NCBI RefSeq assembly: GCF_900113065.1
Contig: NZ_FOOA01000003.1
Span: forward strand, 248,001 to 312,000
DNA from: Aureimonas phyllosphaerae
GTDB lineage: Bacteria; Pseudomonadota; Alphaproteobacteria; Rhizobiales; Rhizobiaceae
Length of the DNA stretch: 64,000 bases
Direction: 5' to 3'
Positions within the stretch are counted from its first letter, which is position 1. Each line of letters opens with the position of its first letter. The translations under genes and the position numbers were made by a program. Positions 41,513 through 52,433 of this stretch are shown piece after piece. Below the pieces are notes generated by a model. The model made no database searches. It saw only the letters and a program-made list of their open reading frames with translations, and was not told the DNA's origin.

Positions 41513-42940
41513 ATGAACCACGCCCTGCAGTTCTACATCGACGGTGCCTGGGTGGCGCCCGCGACCGACGCCCGCCTCCCGGTGATCGACCCGTCCACCG
41601 AGGAAGCCTTCGCCGAGATCGCTTTGGGCGGTGCTGCGGACGTCGACCGTGCGGTGGCGGCCGCCCGCCGCGCGTTCCGGTCCTATTCGCAGACCACCCG
41701 CGAGGAACGCCTCGCCCTGATGCGCCGCCTTCTCGAGGTCTACAAGGCGCGCCTTCCGGAGATGGCCGAGGCGATCAGCCGCGAGATGGGCGCGCCCCTG
41801 CCCTTCGCGCTCAACAGTCAGGCCGGGATCGGCACCGCCCATCTCGCCAAGATGATCGAGACGCTGGAGACCTACTACTTCGAGGAGATGCGCGGCACGA
41901 CGCTGATCGCGCGCGAGCCGATCGGCGTCGTCGGCATGATCACGCCGTGGAACTGGCCGATGAACCAGATCATGTGCAAGGTCGCGCCGGCGCTCGCCGC
42001 CGGCTGCACGATGGTGCTGAAGCCGTCAGAGATCGCGCCGATGAGCGGCCTCCTCTTCGCCGAGATCTGCGATGAGGCCGGCCTGCCGCGGGGCGTCTTC
42101 AACCTCGTCAACGGCGACGGGCCGGGGGTCGGCGAAGCCATGTCGCGCCATCCCGGCATCGACATGATGTCCTTCACCGGCTCGACGCGGGCCGGCATCT
42201 TGGTCGCCAAAGGCGCCGCCGACACGATCAAGCGGGTCCATCAGGAGCTCGGCGGCAAGTCGGCCAACGTCCTCCTGCCCGACGCCGACCTCGAGACCGC
42301 CGTCACCAAGGGCGTGCAGGGCTGCTTCGGCAATTCCGGCCAGAGCTGCAACGCGCCGACGCGCATGTTCGTACCCGCCGATCGTCACGATGAGGCGGCC
42401 GCGATCGCTGCGCGGGCGGCCGACGCGTTCAAGGTGGGCCCGGCCGACGCCGCTTCGACCCAGCTCGGCCCGGTCGTCAGCCAGGTCCAGTACGACAAGA
42501 TTCAAGGGCTCATCGAGACGGGTATCCGGGAGGGTGCGCGGCTCGTGGCCGGCGGTCCCGGCCGGCCCGACGGCCTCAATCGCGGCTACTTCGTGCGCCC
42601 GACCGTCTTCGCGGACGTCACGCCCGACATGACCATCGCCCGCGAGGAGATCTTCGGCCCGGTCCTGTCGATCCTCTCTTACGAGACCGAGGACGAAGCG
42701 GCCGAGCTCGCCAACGACACGGTCTACGGGCTCGCGTCCTACGTCCAGTCGGCCGACCCGGAGCGGGCGCGCGCCTTCGCGCGGCGCATGCGCACCGGCA
42801 ACGTCTATCTCAACTATCCCGCCTGGGACGCGGGCGCGCCGTTCGGCGGATACAAGCAGTCCGGGAACGGACGCGAATATGCCGAGTTCGGGCTGGACGA
42901 GTTCCTGGAGATCAAGGGGTTCGTCGGCTGGGGCGCGTGA
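41513..42940 (+). CDS. NAD(P)-dependent aldehyde dehydrogenase
   Basis: A 475-residue ALDH-superfamily enzyme. It shows the nucleotide-binding segment GMITPWNWPMNQI, the FTGSTRAG loop, the general base E245 in HQELGGKSANV and the catalytic C279 in GNSGQSCNAP. The end matches the family (FGGYKQSGNGREYAEFGLDEF). It oxidises an aldehyde to the acid. ATG 41513 is preceded by GGGAGGG; an earlier in-frame ATG (41459) adds an unrelated 18 residues. It follows the sugar ABC importer in the same direction and may oxidise a sugar-derived aldehyde. The substrate cannot be assigned. Confidence 0.92.
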   Translation: MNHALQFYIDGAWVAPATDARLPVIDPSTEEAFAEIALGGAADVDRAVAAARRAFRSYSQTTREERLALMRRLLEVYKARLPEMAEAISREMGAPLPFALNSQAGIGTAHLAKMIETLETYYFEEMRGTTLIAREPIGVVGMITPWNWPMNQIMCKVAPALAAGCTMVLKPSEIAPMSGLLFAEICDEAGLPRGVFNLVNGDGPGVGEAMSRHPGIDMMSFTGSTRAGILVAKGAADTIKRVHQELGGKSANVLLPDADLETAVTKGVQGCFGNSGQSCNAPTRMFVPADRHDEAAAIAARAADAFKVGPADAASTQLGPVVSQVQYDKIQGLIETGIREGARLVAGGPGRPDGLNRGYFVRPTVFADVTPDMTIAREEIFGPVLSILSYETEDEAAELANDTVYGLASYVQSADPERARAFARRMRTGNVYLNYPAWDAGAPFGGYKQSGNGREYAEFGLDEFLEIKGFVGWGA

Positions 42941-43068
42941 ACCTTCGGGTCGGGCTGCCCCGGTCGATAACGCGGACAATTGCTTTCCGCCCCGTTTGGT
43001 GACATGGGAGCCGCCGGTCGGAATCTGCGGGCCGCCGACGGGCGTCCCGCATCGCGTGAAGAGGCTTC

Positions 43069-43572
43069 ATGGCCGTCGAAATCGAGCGCAAGTTTCTTGT
43101 GATCGGCAATGCCTGGCGCGGCCGCGCGGTGCGCGTCAGGACCCTTCGGGACGGACTGGTCAGCCAGGGCGCCAACGGCAAGGTTCGGGTGCGCCGCGAC
43201 GGCGAGACGGCATGGCTGACGGTGAAGGGTGCGCGCTCGGGGATCTGCCGCAGCGAGTTCGAGTACGAGATTCCGGTCGCCGATGCCGAAGAGATGCTGG
43301 GCGGGGTCTGCACCGGCCAGATCATCGAGAAGGACCGTTTCGAGGTTCCCCACGAGGGGCACCTCTGGGAGGTCGACGTCTTCCGCGGTCCGCTGGCCGG
43401 CCTCGTCTGGGCCGAAGTCGAGCTCGGCGATCCCGACGAGGTCTTCTCCATCCCCGATTGGGTGGGACGCGAGGTCACCGGCAATCCGCTCTATCGCCAC
43501 ACCGCGCTCCTCAACGCCTTCGCGGCCAACGACGGCCGGACCGAACTGCGGCAGTGGCCGGTCGAAGCTTGA
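43069..43572 (+). CDS. CYTH-domain (triphosphate tunnel) protein
   Basis: A 167-residue CYTH-family protein, likely an inorganic triphosphatase or related enzyme. The signature EIERKF (E-X-E-X-K) is at residues 4-9. Charged tunnel strands follow: KVRVRRDGETAWLTVKGARS, CRSEFEYEIPVADAEEML, IIEKDRFEVPHEGHLWEVDVF and GLVWAEVELGDPDE. Length matches bacterial short CYTH proteins such as those acting on tripolyphosphate. It stands alone upstream of the SIMPL gene. Confidence 0.9.
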   Translation: MAVEIERKFLVIGNAWRGRAVRVRTLRDGLVSQGANGKVRVRRDGETAWLTVKGARSGICRSEFEYEIPVADAEEMLGGVCTGQIIEKDRFEVPHEGHLWEVDVFRGPLAGLVWAEVELGDPDEVFSIPDWVGREVTGNPLYRHTALLNAFAANDGRTELRQWPVEA

Positions 43573-43639
43573 ACGGCTGGCCTTTCGCCGCATTCGCGCC
43601 CCACAAGACGAGCGTCAGACATCCAACGGAGAATCGGCC

Positions 43640-44392
43640 TTGTCCGCAGTCCGCCTGTTCGCCCCTCTCGCGCTGGGCGCCGCCCTCGCGTTCGCCTCGC
43701 CTGTCCTGGCACAGGATGCGCCGCCGCCCCCGGCCCCGCCGCCCGCGCGCGTCAGCGTTTCCGGCGAAGGACTGGCCAGGGGCGCGCCCGACCTCGCCGT
43801 CACGCAGTTGACCGTCATGCGCTCGGCCGCGACGGCCGCGGATGCGCTGGGGCAGGTCAACACGGCGATGGACGCCGTGCGCGCCGCAATGCCCTCGTTC
43901 GGCGTCGAGGCCCGCGACCTGCAGACCTCGGGCTTCCAGATCTCGCCGCAGTATCGTTACGACAACCGTTCCGACGGCACGCAGGCGCCTCCCGTCCTCA
44001 CCGGATACGAGGTGCGCAACACGTTGTCGGTCAAGGTGCGCGATATCGCCAAGCTCGGCGAACTCCTCGACCGTGCCGTTCAGCTCGGCGTCAATGAGGG
44101 TGGCTCGATCTCCTTCCAGATCGAGGATGACGCGTCGCTGCGCGACGCAGCGCGGCGCGACGCCGTCGCCCGCGCGCGCTCTAGCGCCACCGCGCTCGCG
44201 GAGGCCGCAGGGCTCAAGCTCGGTCGCGTGGTCTCGATCGAGGACACGGCGGCCGGCTTCGTGCCCCTTCCCCCGCCCATGCCGATGGGCGAGATGCGGA
44301 TGATGGCGAGCAGCGCCGCCAAGGTTCCTGTCGAGGCGGGCGAGAACACGATCTCGGCGCAGGTCCGGATCGTCTACGAACTCCAGCCCTGA
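43640..44392 (+). CDS. SIMPL-domain (DUF541, YggE-like) exported protein
   Basis: A 250-residue secreted SIMPL/DUF541 protein. The start TTG at 43640 gives a clear signal peptide (LFAPLALGAALAFASPVLAQ) with AACGGAG upstream; no ATG exists at a suitable place. The domain shows ARVSVSGEGLARGAPDLAVT, LQTSGFQISPQYRY, GYEVRNTLSVKVRDIAKLGE and ARARSSATALAEAAGLKLGR. YggE relatives reduce oxidative stress; the molecular function is not known. It ends at a shared bidirectional terminator. Confidence 0.9.
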   Translation: MSAVRLFAPLALGAALAFASPVLAQDAPPPPAPPPARVSVSGEGLARGAPDLAVTQLTVMRSAATAADALGQVNTAMDAVRAAMPSFGVEARDLQTSGFQISPQYRYDNRSDGTQAPPVLTGYEVRNTLSVKVRDIAKLGELLDRAVQLGVNEGGSISFQIEDDASLRDAARRDAVARARSSATALAEAAGLKLGRVVSIEDTAAGFVPLPPPMPMGEMRMMASSAAKVPVEAGENTISAQVRIVYELQP

Positions 44393-44410
44393 TCATCCCC
44401 GGACATAAGA

Positions 44411-44445
44411 AAGGGGCGGCTCGCGAGAGCCGCCCCTTCTTCATT
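44411..44445. terminator. Bidirectional terminator between convergent genes
   Basis: A perfect 12-bp stem AAGGGGCGGCTC/GAGCCGCCCCTT with loop GCGA. It is followed by CTTCATTT on the plus strand and TCTTATG on the minus strand. It serves the SIMPL gene and the convergent small secreted protein gene. Confidence 0.85.
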
Positions 44446-44460
44446 TGAAGCCTTCGGGTG

Positions 44461-44865
44461 TCAGCGGTAACCGATCACCGGGCAGCCGCGGTCCTGCGCG
44501 AAGCGCAGCGAGGTCGGGTAGCCGCGCTTGTAGCCGGCGACGACCACCGCGCGGTTGTTGACCCGCACCACGTCGGCGCCGCGCACGCCCATGTCGCGCG
44601 CCTTGCGCAGGGCAAGACGCGGCGAGCACTCGCCGCGGCGCGGTCCGCGATCACCCCAGCGCTCTCCCCGATGCGGGCCTCGGTCGCCCCAGCGCTCGCC
44701 ATGGCGCGGGCCGCGATGCTCCCAACGGTCGTGCCGCTCGCCGCGATAGTCGACGAGCGTCACGCCGGCCGCATCGCGCGGCGCGGCGCTTGCAGCGCTG
44801 GCCGCGCCGAGCGAACCGAGAACCGTCGCAGCGACGAGGGTGGAACGGATGAAGCTGGACAGCAT
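44461..44865 (-). CDS. Small secreted Arg/Gly-rich repeat protein
   Basis: A 134-residue exported protein. ATG 44865 with GGAAAGGTC upstream starts a signal peptide (MLSSFIRSTLVAATVLGSLG, then Ala-rich to cleavage near ASA-AP). A longer frame upstream has no signal. Residues about 50-85 hold degenerate RHGERWGDRGP-type repeats rich in Arg, Gly, His and Trp. The C-terminal half (ALRKARDMGVRGADVVRVNN, VVVAGYKRGYPTSLRFAQD) resembles short conserved rhizobial secreted proteins of unknown function. Two cysteines could form a disulfide. Confidence 0.75.
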   Translation of the reverse strand: MLSSFIRSTLVAATVLGSLGAASAASAAPRDAAGVTLVDYRGERHDRWEHRGPRHGERWGDRGPHRGERWGDRGPRRGECSPRLALRKARDMGVRGADVVRVNNRAVVVAGYKRGYPTSLRFAQDRGCPVIGYR

Positions 44866-45075
44866 GGAAAGGTCTCCTGTCGGATAGGGCGCGCTCCGTG
44901 GCGCGTCATGTCCGACAAGATAAGTCGGCCTTCCTGAATTGCCGCCGTCCGGCGCGTTCATCCGGCATTCAGCATACGGCGAGAACGAGCGCTTTTCGCC
45001 GCAACGCACCATTGCCGGACGCAATACGTTCACGGACATCCCATACCGTACGTCAGGGTTACAGGTGCAGTCGGT

Positions 45076-46599
45076 ATGCAGATGAGCAAGTCGTTCTGGG
45101 TCGAGCAGGTCACCGTCGTCCGCGAGCTCGAACGCACCCACGCGGCCTTTGCTGCCGTTTGGCTCGCCGTCAGCGCGATCCTGCTCCTCACCTCGCCTTG
45201 GGTCGCCCCGATCTCGGTGGTCGCCTGCATCGCGACCTTCCTGGTGCTCGGGCGCGTGCGGCGCGACCTCCATCGAACGCATCTCGAACTCGAACGCGTG
45301 CGCAGCGAGCAGGAAGCCTTGGTCGAACGCCACGTGATCGACGAGATCACCGGCCTCCTCACGCGCCGGGCGTTCCTGGAAGCGGCAGGCGAGGCGTTAA
45401 AAGCCCGCGACGGCGGCACGTCGCTCGCCTTCTTCGCGCTCGACATGGACAACCTCAAGGTCCTGAACGACAGCTTCGGCCACCGCGCCGGCGACTTCGC
45501 ACTGTCCCACATCGCGACGACGCTGAAGCGCCTCGCGCCGCGCGTGACCGCCGGGCGGCTCGGCGGCGACGAGTTCGCCTTCGTGCTGCCCTGCGCCGAC
45601 GAGGCCGAGGCGCTGGCCTTCGGCGAGCGGTTCGGCCAGACCCTCAACACGCCTGTGATGGCAGGCGGGCGGCGCCTGTCGCTGTCGGCGAGCCTCGGCG
45701 TCGTGATGGTGCCCGAGCGCACGGTCTACCTGTCTGAGGCCATGCAGTTCGCCGACGTCGCGCTCTACGCTGCCAAGAGCGCCGGGCGCAACAAGACCGC
45801 CGTCTTCGACGCCGACATGCTGGCCGAACTAAAGCATCGCCGCCTGATCGAGCGCGAGTTGCGGGCGGCGATCCTCCTCAACGAACTCGACGTCCACTAC
45901 CAGCCGATCAGCGGCCCCGACGGCAAGCTCGTCGCGGTGGAAGCCCTTCTTCGCTGGCAGAGCCCGTCTCGCGGCAACATCTCACCCGCCCGTTTCATCC
46001 CGATCGCGGAAAGCACGGCATTGATCGACCAGCTCGGCGAGTGGGTCCTTCGCCGGGCGCTGTCGGATGCGCGCGAGCTTCCCGACCTGCGCATCTCCGT
46101 CAACGTCTCGGCCAACCAGCTGAAGCGCGACGACGTCGTCGATATGGTGGCGCGGGTGCTCGCCGAGACCGGCCACGCGCCGAGCCGCCTGACGCTCGAA
46201 CTCACCGAATCGGCGGCAATCCAGACGACTCCGGACATCTGTCGCCGCCTGCAGGCCCTGCGCGACATGGGCATCCGCATTGCGCTCGACGATTTTGGCA
46301 CGGGCTTCAGCGGCTTCGACTACCTCCGCCACCTGCCGGTCGACTGCATCAAGATCGACCGCAGCTACATCGCGCGCCTCGGCGGCAGCGAGACCGACAA
46401 CGTCTTCGTCTCGGCGCTGGCCAGCCTTGCGAACTCGATGCGACTGTCGGTCGTGGCCGAAGGCATCGAGACCGAGCGGCAGATGCTGCTGGCGCGAGCC
46501 GCCGGCTGCACCCTCTTCCAGGGCTACCACCTCGCGAAACCCATGCCGAAGGCGGATCTCCTGCGCTCCTTCGACCACGAAATCAGGCAGTGCGCCTGA
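45076..46599 (+). CDS. GGDEF-EAL protein (diguanylate cyclase/phosphodiesterase)
   Basis: A 507-residue cyclic-di-GMP enzyme. Two N-terminal helices (AVWLAVSAILLLTSPWVAPI and the next 15-20 residues) anchor it in the membrane without a sensory domain. The GGDEF domain (about 90-250) has an intact GRLGGDEFAFVL site. The EAL domain (about 262-505) has AVEALLRWQS, ELTESA, ALDDFGTGFSGF and CIKIDRSYIARL, so the phosphodiesterase residues also look complete. It could therefore make or break cyclic-di-GMP. It stands alone, with no linked regulator. Confidence 0.92.
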   Translation: MQMSKSFWVEQVTVVRELERTHAAFAAVWLAVSAILLLTSPWVAPISVVACIATFLVLGRVRRDLHRTHLELERVRSEQEALVERHVIDEITGLLTRRAFLEAAGEALKARDGGTSLAFFALDMDNLKVLNDSFGHRAGDFALSHIATTLKRLAPRVTAGRLGGDEFAFVLPCADEAEALAFGERFGQTLNTPVMAGGRRLSLSASLGVVMVPERTVYLSEAMQFADVALYAAKSAGRNKTAVFDADMLAELKHRRLIERELRAAILLNELDVHYQPISGPDGKLVAVEALLRWQSPSRGNISPARFIPIAESTALIDQLGEWVLRRALSDARELPDLRISVNVSANQLKRDDVVDMVARVLAETGHAPSRLTLELTESAAIQTTPDICRRLQALRDMGIRIALDDFGTGFSGFDYLRHLPVDCIKIDRSYIARLGGSETDNVFVSALASLANSMRLSVVAEGIETERQMLLARAAGCTLFQGYHLAKPMPKADLLRSFDHEIRQCA

Positions 46600-46666
46600 A
46601 ACCTGGGGTTGTTATGATCTACGGCGATCCGGCCCCGTTGCGCCGGCCCGACCGGGATGCGACCCC

Positions 46667-47107
46667 ATGCCCTCCGCTATCGCAAGGCTTCTCGACACAC
46701 GCTGGTTCCCGCCGATCGCACGACTGATCCTGACCTTCTGCTTCTGGGGCAGCGGCCTCGCGAAGCTCGCCGACTTCGAGGCGGCGACCGCCGAGATGGC
46801 CTATTTCGGCTTTTCGCCGCCGGCGCTGGTCGCGGTCCTCGTCATCGTCGTCCAGCTTCTCGGCTCCGCCCTCGTCATCCTCGATCGCGCGGCCTGGCTC
46901 GGCGCCGGCATGCTCGCGACGTTCACGGGCCTGACGATCCTCCTCGTTCACGATTTCTGGAACATGACCGGACCGGAGGCGGTGGATCATTTCCACACCG
47001 CGGCCGAGCATGTCACGGTGATCGGCGCGATGATGGTGGCGGCGCTCCTGTCGCGGCGCATGCGCGCCGGCCGGGTTGCCACCGCCCACGGCGCCCTCCC
47101 CGCCTGA
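46667..47107 (+). CDS. DoxX-family membrane protein
   Basis: A 146-residue inner-membrane protein with four helices and the DoxX pattern: an N-terminal [20 protein letters not shown], then [20 protein letters not shown], a conserved His/Asp-containing loop ([21 protein letters not shown]) and a last helix. DoxX proteins are linked to quinone or sulfur redox chemistry and to oxidative stress, but function is often unknown. ATG 46667 was chosen because the first helix follows. It is convergent with rpoD. Confidence 0.85.
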   Translation: MPSAIARLLDTRWFPPIARLILTFCFWGSGLAKLADFEAATAEMAYFGFSPPALVAVLVIVVQLLGSALVILDRAAWLGAGMLATFTGLTILLVHDFWNMTGPEAVDHFHTAAEHVTVIGAMMVAALLSRRMRAGRVATAHGALPA

Positions 47108-47117
47108 CGCCGGACAC

Positions 47118-47143
47118 GAAAAAGGGCGCCCGAGGGCGCCCCT
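47118..47143 (-). terminator. Terminator of rpoD
   Basis: Read on the minus strand, the stem GGGCGCC/GGCGCCC with a 4-base loop is followed by CTTTTTCG. It lies 28 bp beyond the rpoD stop. The same stem may also serve the convergent DoxX gene, though that strand lacks a T-run. Confidence 0.75.
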
Positions 47144-47170
47144 GATCTCTAACCCGCGATACGGATCGGC

Positions 47171-49153
<1,983 letters not shown>

Positions 49154-49446
49154 TCGTCTCCATCTGGCGCGGTCGCTTGCGGAAAGCGGCGCCTCCCGCG
49201 CCCATTCCCGCCAGCCTTAACCGCCGGCCGTGAATGATCGATTAACCATGCCCCCTGAAAGGGCGCGGCCGATCGATCGGTCCAAACCATGTCCAACCGG
49301 CGGATGGGCCGGGCCCGCATCCGACGGGCGCCGGCGTCCGGCCGATGCGTGTTTCGTCTTTCCCGCCGCGAAGTCAAGGGTTTGAAGCATCGCGGATGAA
49401 TTCGTGGAGCCGGCGCCCCAACCTCGCGGGGGTCACCGACGGGACT

Positions 49447-51420
49447 TCAGATACCCTTGGCCGGCCGGCCAGACAGCAGTCCAAACCCGTCTATCAGCGC
49501 CTCGGTTCCCGCCAAATTGTTGATTTCCCGATGGATCTCGACAAGCTGCGCATGCGCGAGCTCGTCCCCGTCGGTCGCCAGCGCGGCCTCGGCCGCCCGG
49601 AGCTCCCTATGTAGTGACAGGTATCGGTGCTGCAAGTGCAGCGCCTGGCGCACCGCCTCGCGCGCATCTTCCAGCGCCGCCTGAGGCAGGAAACTCCACA
49701 GCCGCACCGCCTGGAGCTTCGCCTCGCAGGCCTGGAACGGCTCCAGCAGCATGCGCCGGTCGAGTTCGGCGAGGATCTCGTCGCGCGAATGCGGCTGGCC
49801 GTCGGCATAGACGTCGATCACCGCCGAGCGAAGCCGCTCGAGCTCCGGGCTCGTGAGTTCGAGGTCGGCGAAATAGTCGAACGCCTCGCGCAGGAGTAGC
49901 GGGTGGTTCACGAAGCCGACGAGGATCGACATCTCGCGCATCGGCGCGGCGCTCGCCCGCGCGCCGCCACCGAGCAGCGCGCTGCGCGCCAGACGGTCCG
50001 ACACCGGCGACCGGCGACCGGCCCCGGGCGCCGCGCTCCGGCGCGCGCCCCCACCCCCGCCGCCGCGTCCGTCCTCGCGCCGCCGGTTGTTCCAGTCCCC
50101 TCGCCCGCCGCCGCCGCGCGATGGCGCGGGGCCGAAGAAACCGGCCAGACGCTCCTCGACGTCCTGCAGGTAATGGCGACGCACGCTCTCGTCGCCGATT
50201 TGGCGCATCATCGCCTTCAGGCGGCCTTCCAGCTCGGCGCGGCGCTCCGGCGTGTCGAAGCTGCCGCCCCCGGTCTCGCGCATCCAGACGAGGTCGGCGA
50301 GCGGTCGGGCGCGGTCGAGCACCTCGCGCATCGCTTCCGGACCCGACGCGCGCAGGAGATCGTCGGGATCCTTGCCCTCCGGCAGGAGCGCGAACCGCAG
50401 GGAGCGGCCGGGGCGCAGGAGCGGCAGCGCCAGTTCCGCCGCCCGGTTGGCCGCCTTCAAGCCCGCCGCGTCGCCGTCGAAGCAGAGGATCGGCTCGGGC
50501 ACCGTGCGCCAGAGAAGGTCGAGCTGGCGCTCGGTCAGCGCCGTGCCGAGCGGGGCGACCGCGTTCTCGAAGCCGCCCTGGTGCAGCGCGATCACATCCA
50601 TGTAGCCTTCGGCCACGATCAGCGTGTTCGAACTCTTGGACGCCCGCCGGGCGGAGGCGAGGTTGTAGAGCACCTGCCCCTTGTGGAAGACGTCGGTCTC
50701 CGGCGAGTTGAGGTATTTGGCGGGAACGCCGGCGGCCAGTGCCCGCCCACCGAAGGCGATCGGCCGCTCGCGGACGTCGAGGATCGGAAACATCACGCGG
50801 TCGCGGAACCGGTCGTAGGAGACCGCGATCCCCTCGCCGTGCACCACCATGCCGGCGCCCTCGATCTCGGCCTTGCCGACGCCCCGGCCCGCGAGGAACT
50901 CCTTCAGCCGGTTGCGGCTGTCGGGCGCGTAACCGATGCCGAACGTCTTCTGGACGACCGGATTGAGACCCCGGTCGCGCAGGTAGGCGCGCGCCTTCGC
51001 GCCGTCCGCCTCCTGAAGCGTCTGCCGGAAGAACTCGGCCGACAGGCGCAGCGCGTCGAGAAGCGTCGCCTGGGCGTCCTGGCGCTTTTCCTCCTCGCGG
51101 TCGCGCGCGGGCATCGGCAGGCCCGCCTCGCCGGCCAGCCGCTCGACGGCCTCGGGGAAGCTCATGCCCTCGAGTTCGGTGAGAAAACGAAAATGGTCGC
51201 CCGAGACGCCGCAGCCGAAGCAGTGGTAGCGCCCCTTGGCGTCCTCGCAATGGAACGAGGGCGACTTTTCGCCGTGGAAGGGACAGCACGCCCACCAGTC
51301 GCCCTTCGACGACTGGGTCTTGCGACGATCCCAGACGACGCGCCGCCCGATCACATCCGAGATCGGAATGCGGGCACGGATTTCGTCGAGGAACTGGGGC
51401 GGAAAGCGCATGGAGTTCAT
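49447..51420 (-). CDS. dnaG: DNA primase
   Basis: A 657-residue DnaG primase. The N-terminal CHC2 zinc finger (CPFHGEKSPSFHCEDAKGRY and HCFGCGVSGD, about residues 46-76) binds template. The central TOPRIM domain (about 265-350) carries LIVAEGYMDVIALHQGGFEN and CFDGDAAGLKAANRAAELAL with the catalytic Glu and Asp residues. A Gly/Arg-rich linker at about residues 440-480 precedes the helical C-terminal helicase-binding domain. It makes RNA primers for replication. The start could be the internal ATG at 51411 (MRFPPQF). It is followed by 293 bp and then rpoD. Confidence 0.97.
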   Translation of the reverse strand: MNSMRFPPQFLDEIRARIPISDVIGRRVVWDRRKTQSSKGDWWACCPFHGEKSPSFHCEDAKGRYHCFGCGVSGDHFRFLTELEGMSFPEAVERLAGEAGLPMPARDREEEKRQDAQATLLDALRLSAEFFRQTLQEADGAKARAYLRDRGLNPVVQKTFGIGYAPDSRNRLKEFLAGRGVGKAEIEGAGMVVHGEGIAVSYDRFRDRVMFPILDVRERPIAFGGRALAAGVPAKYLNSPETDVFHKGQVLYNLASARRASKSSNTLIVAEGYMDVIALHQGGFENAVAPLGTALTERQLDLLWRTVPEPILCFDGDAAGLKAANRAAELALPLLRPGRSLRFALLPEGKDPDDLLRASGPEAMREVLDRARPLADLVWMRETGGGSFDTPERRAELEGRLKAMMRQIGDESVRRHYLQDVEERLAGFFGPAPSRGGGGRGDWNNRRREDGRGGGGGGARRSAAPGAGRRSPVSDRLARSALLGGGARASAAPMREMSILVGFVNHPLLLREAFDYFADLELTSPELERLRSAVIDVYADGQPHSRDEILAELDRRMLLEPFQACEAKLQAVRLWSFLPQAALEDAREAVRQALHLQHRYLSLHRELRAAEAALATDGDELAHAQLVEIHREINNLAGTEALIDGFGLLSGRPAKGI

Positions 51421-51564
51421 ATCGGCTCACGCGGCGCCGAATGCCATAGGTTTCGCTGGGTCCGCCGCTTGTCCACCTCGTTCCACAGGCGCCGTCCGGC
51501 TTTGACGGATCGTGGCCGGGCGCTTAATCCAGAGGCCGGAGAGAAACGCCGGACACCAGAGCCC

Positions 51565-51882
51565 ATGGACCAGACCCCCGCCATCCTGCCCGAGCTGCAG
51601 TCGCTGCGGAACTCGATCGACAACATCGACGCGGCGATCGTCCATATGCTGGCCGAGCGCTTTCGCTGCACCCAGCGCGTCGGCGTCCTGAAGGCGGAAA
51701 ACGATCTGCCGCCGGCCGACCCGGCGCGCGAGAAGCGACAGGTGGCGCGCCTGCGCGACCTGGCGGCTTCCGCGCAGCTCGACCCGGATTTCGCCGAGAA
51801 GTACCTCGCCTTCGTGGTGCGCGAGGTCATCCGCTACCACGAGGCTGCGGCGCGCGAACTCGCCGAGAAGTCCGCGGGATGA
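51565..51882 (+). CDS. Chorismate mutase, AroQ class
   Basis: A 105-residue monofunctional AroQ-type chorismate mutase that converts chorismate to prephenate for phenylalanine and tyrosine synthesis. The long helical fold shows LRNSIDNIDAAIVHMLAERF, the active-site arginine and lysine in AERFRCTQRVGVLKAE, and a C-terminal helix (KYLAFVVREVIRYHEAAARE). The start is ATG 51565, since long in-frame sequence upstream is antisense to dnaG. It overlaps the GNAT gene by 4 bp and is divergent from dnaG. Confidence 0.92.
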   Translation: MDQTPAILPELQSLRNSIDNIDAAIVHMLAERFRCTQRVGVLKAENDLPPADPAREKRQVARLRDLAASAQLDPDFAEKYLAFVVREVIRYHEAAARELAEKSAG

Positions 51883-52433
51883 GCGCCGTGACCTTCGACC
51901 CCGGCGCGACGCTCACCGGACCGCACCTGACCGTGCGAAAGCTCGTGCCGGGCGACCTCGACGGCCTCCACGCGGCGGCGTCCGATCCCGAGATCTGGGC
52001 GGGACATCCCGCAAAGGACCGCTGGAAGCGCGAGGTGTTCGAGCCGTTCTTCGCGACGCTCATCGCGCTCGGCGGCGCGGTCGCAGTGGAAGACCGCGAG
52101 GCGGGCCGGATCGTCGGAGGATCGCGGTTCTACGTGCCGCCCGACCAGCCCGGCTCGATCGCGATCGGCTTCACCTTCCTCGACCGCAGCCATTGGGGCG
52201 GCCCGGCGAACTTCGAACTGAAGACGCTGATGCTGACCCACGCCTTCCGGCACTTCGGCGAGGTCTGGTTCCACATCGCGCCGAGCAACATCCGCTCGCA
52301 GAAGGCGACCGCCAAGCTCGGAGCGGTGCATGCCTACGACGCGCGCCTCGACCTGTCGGGCCAGCCGACCGACTGGCAGTGCCATCGGCTCGCGAAGGCG
52401 GACTGGGAAAAGGTGCTCGCGGCGCGCGACTAG
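51879..52433 (+). CDS. GNAT-family N-acetyltransferase (RimJ/RimL-like)
   Basis: A 184-residue GNAT acetyltransferase. It begins with TGPHLTVRKLVPGDLDGLHA, the typical RimJ/RimL-like N-terminus, then IVGGSRFYVPPDQPGSIAIG and a CoA-side region (THAFRHFGEVWFHIAPSNIR, SQKATAKLGAV). It would acetylate a protein N-terminus, an amino group on an amino acid, or a small antibiotic-like amine. The target is unknown. The gene overlaps the chorismate mutase stop (ATGA), so the two are translated together. Its 3' end overlaps the convergent yqeY gene by 4 bp. Confidence 0.88.
   Translation: MSAVTFDPGATLTGPHLTVRKLVPGDLDGLHAAASDPEIWAGHPAKDRWKREVFEPFFATLIALGGAVAVEDREAGRIVGGSRFYVPPDQPGSIAIGFTFLDRSHWGGPANFELKTLMLTHAFRHFGEVWFHIAPSNIRSQKATAKLGAVHAYDARLDLSGQPTDWQCHRLAKADWEKVLAARD

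Noticed and set aside
49903-51564. N-terminal extension of the chorismate mutase frame
   Set aside because: It is antisense to dnaG. The mutase fold starts at ATG 51565 and the family length is about 100 residues.
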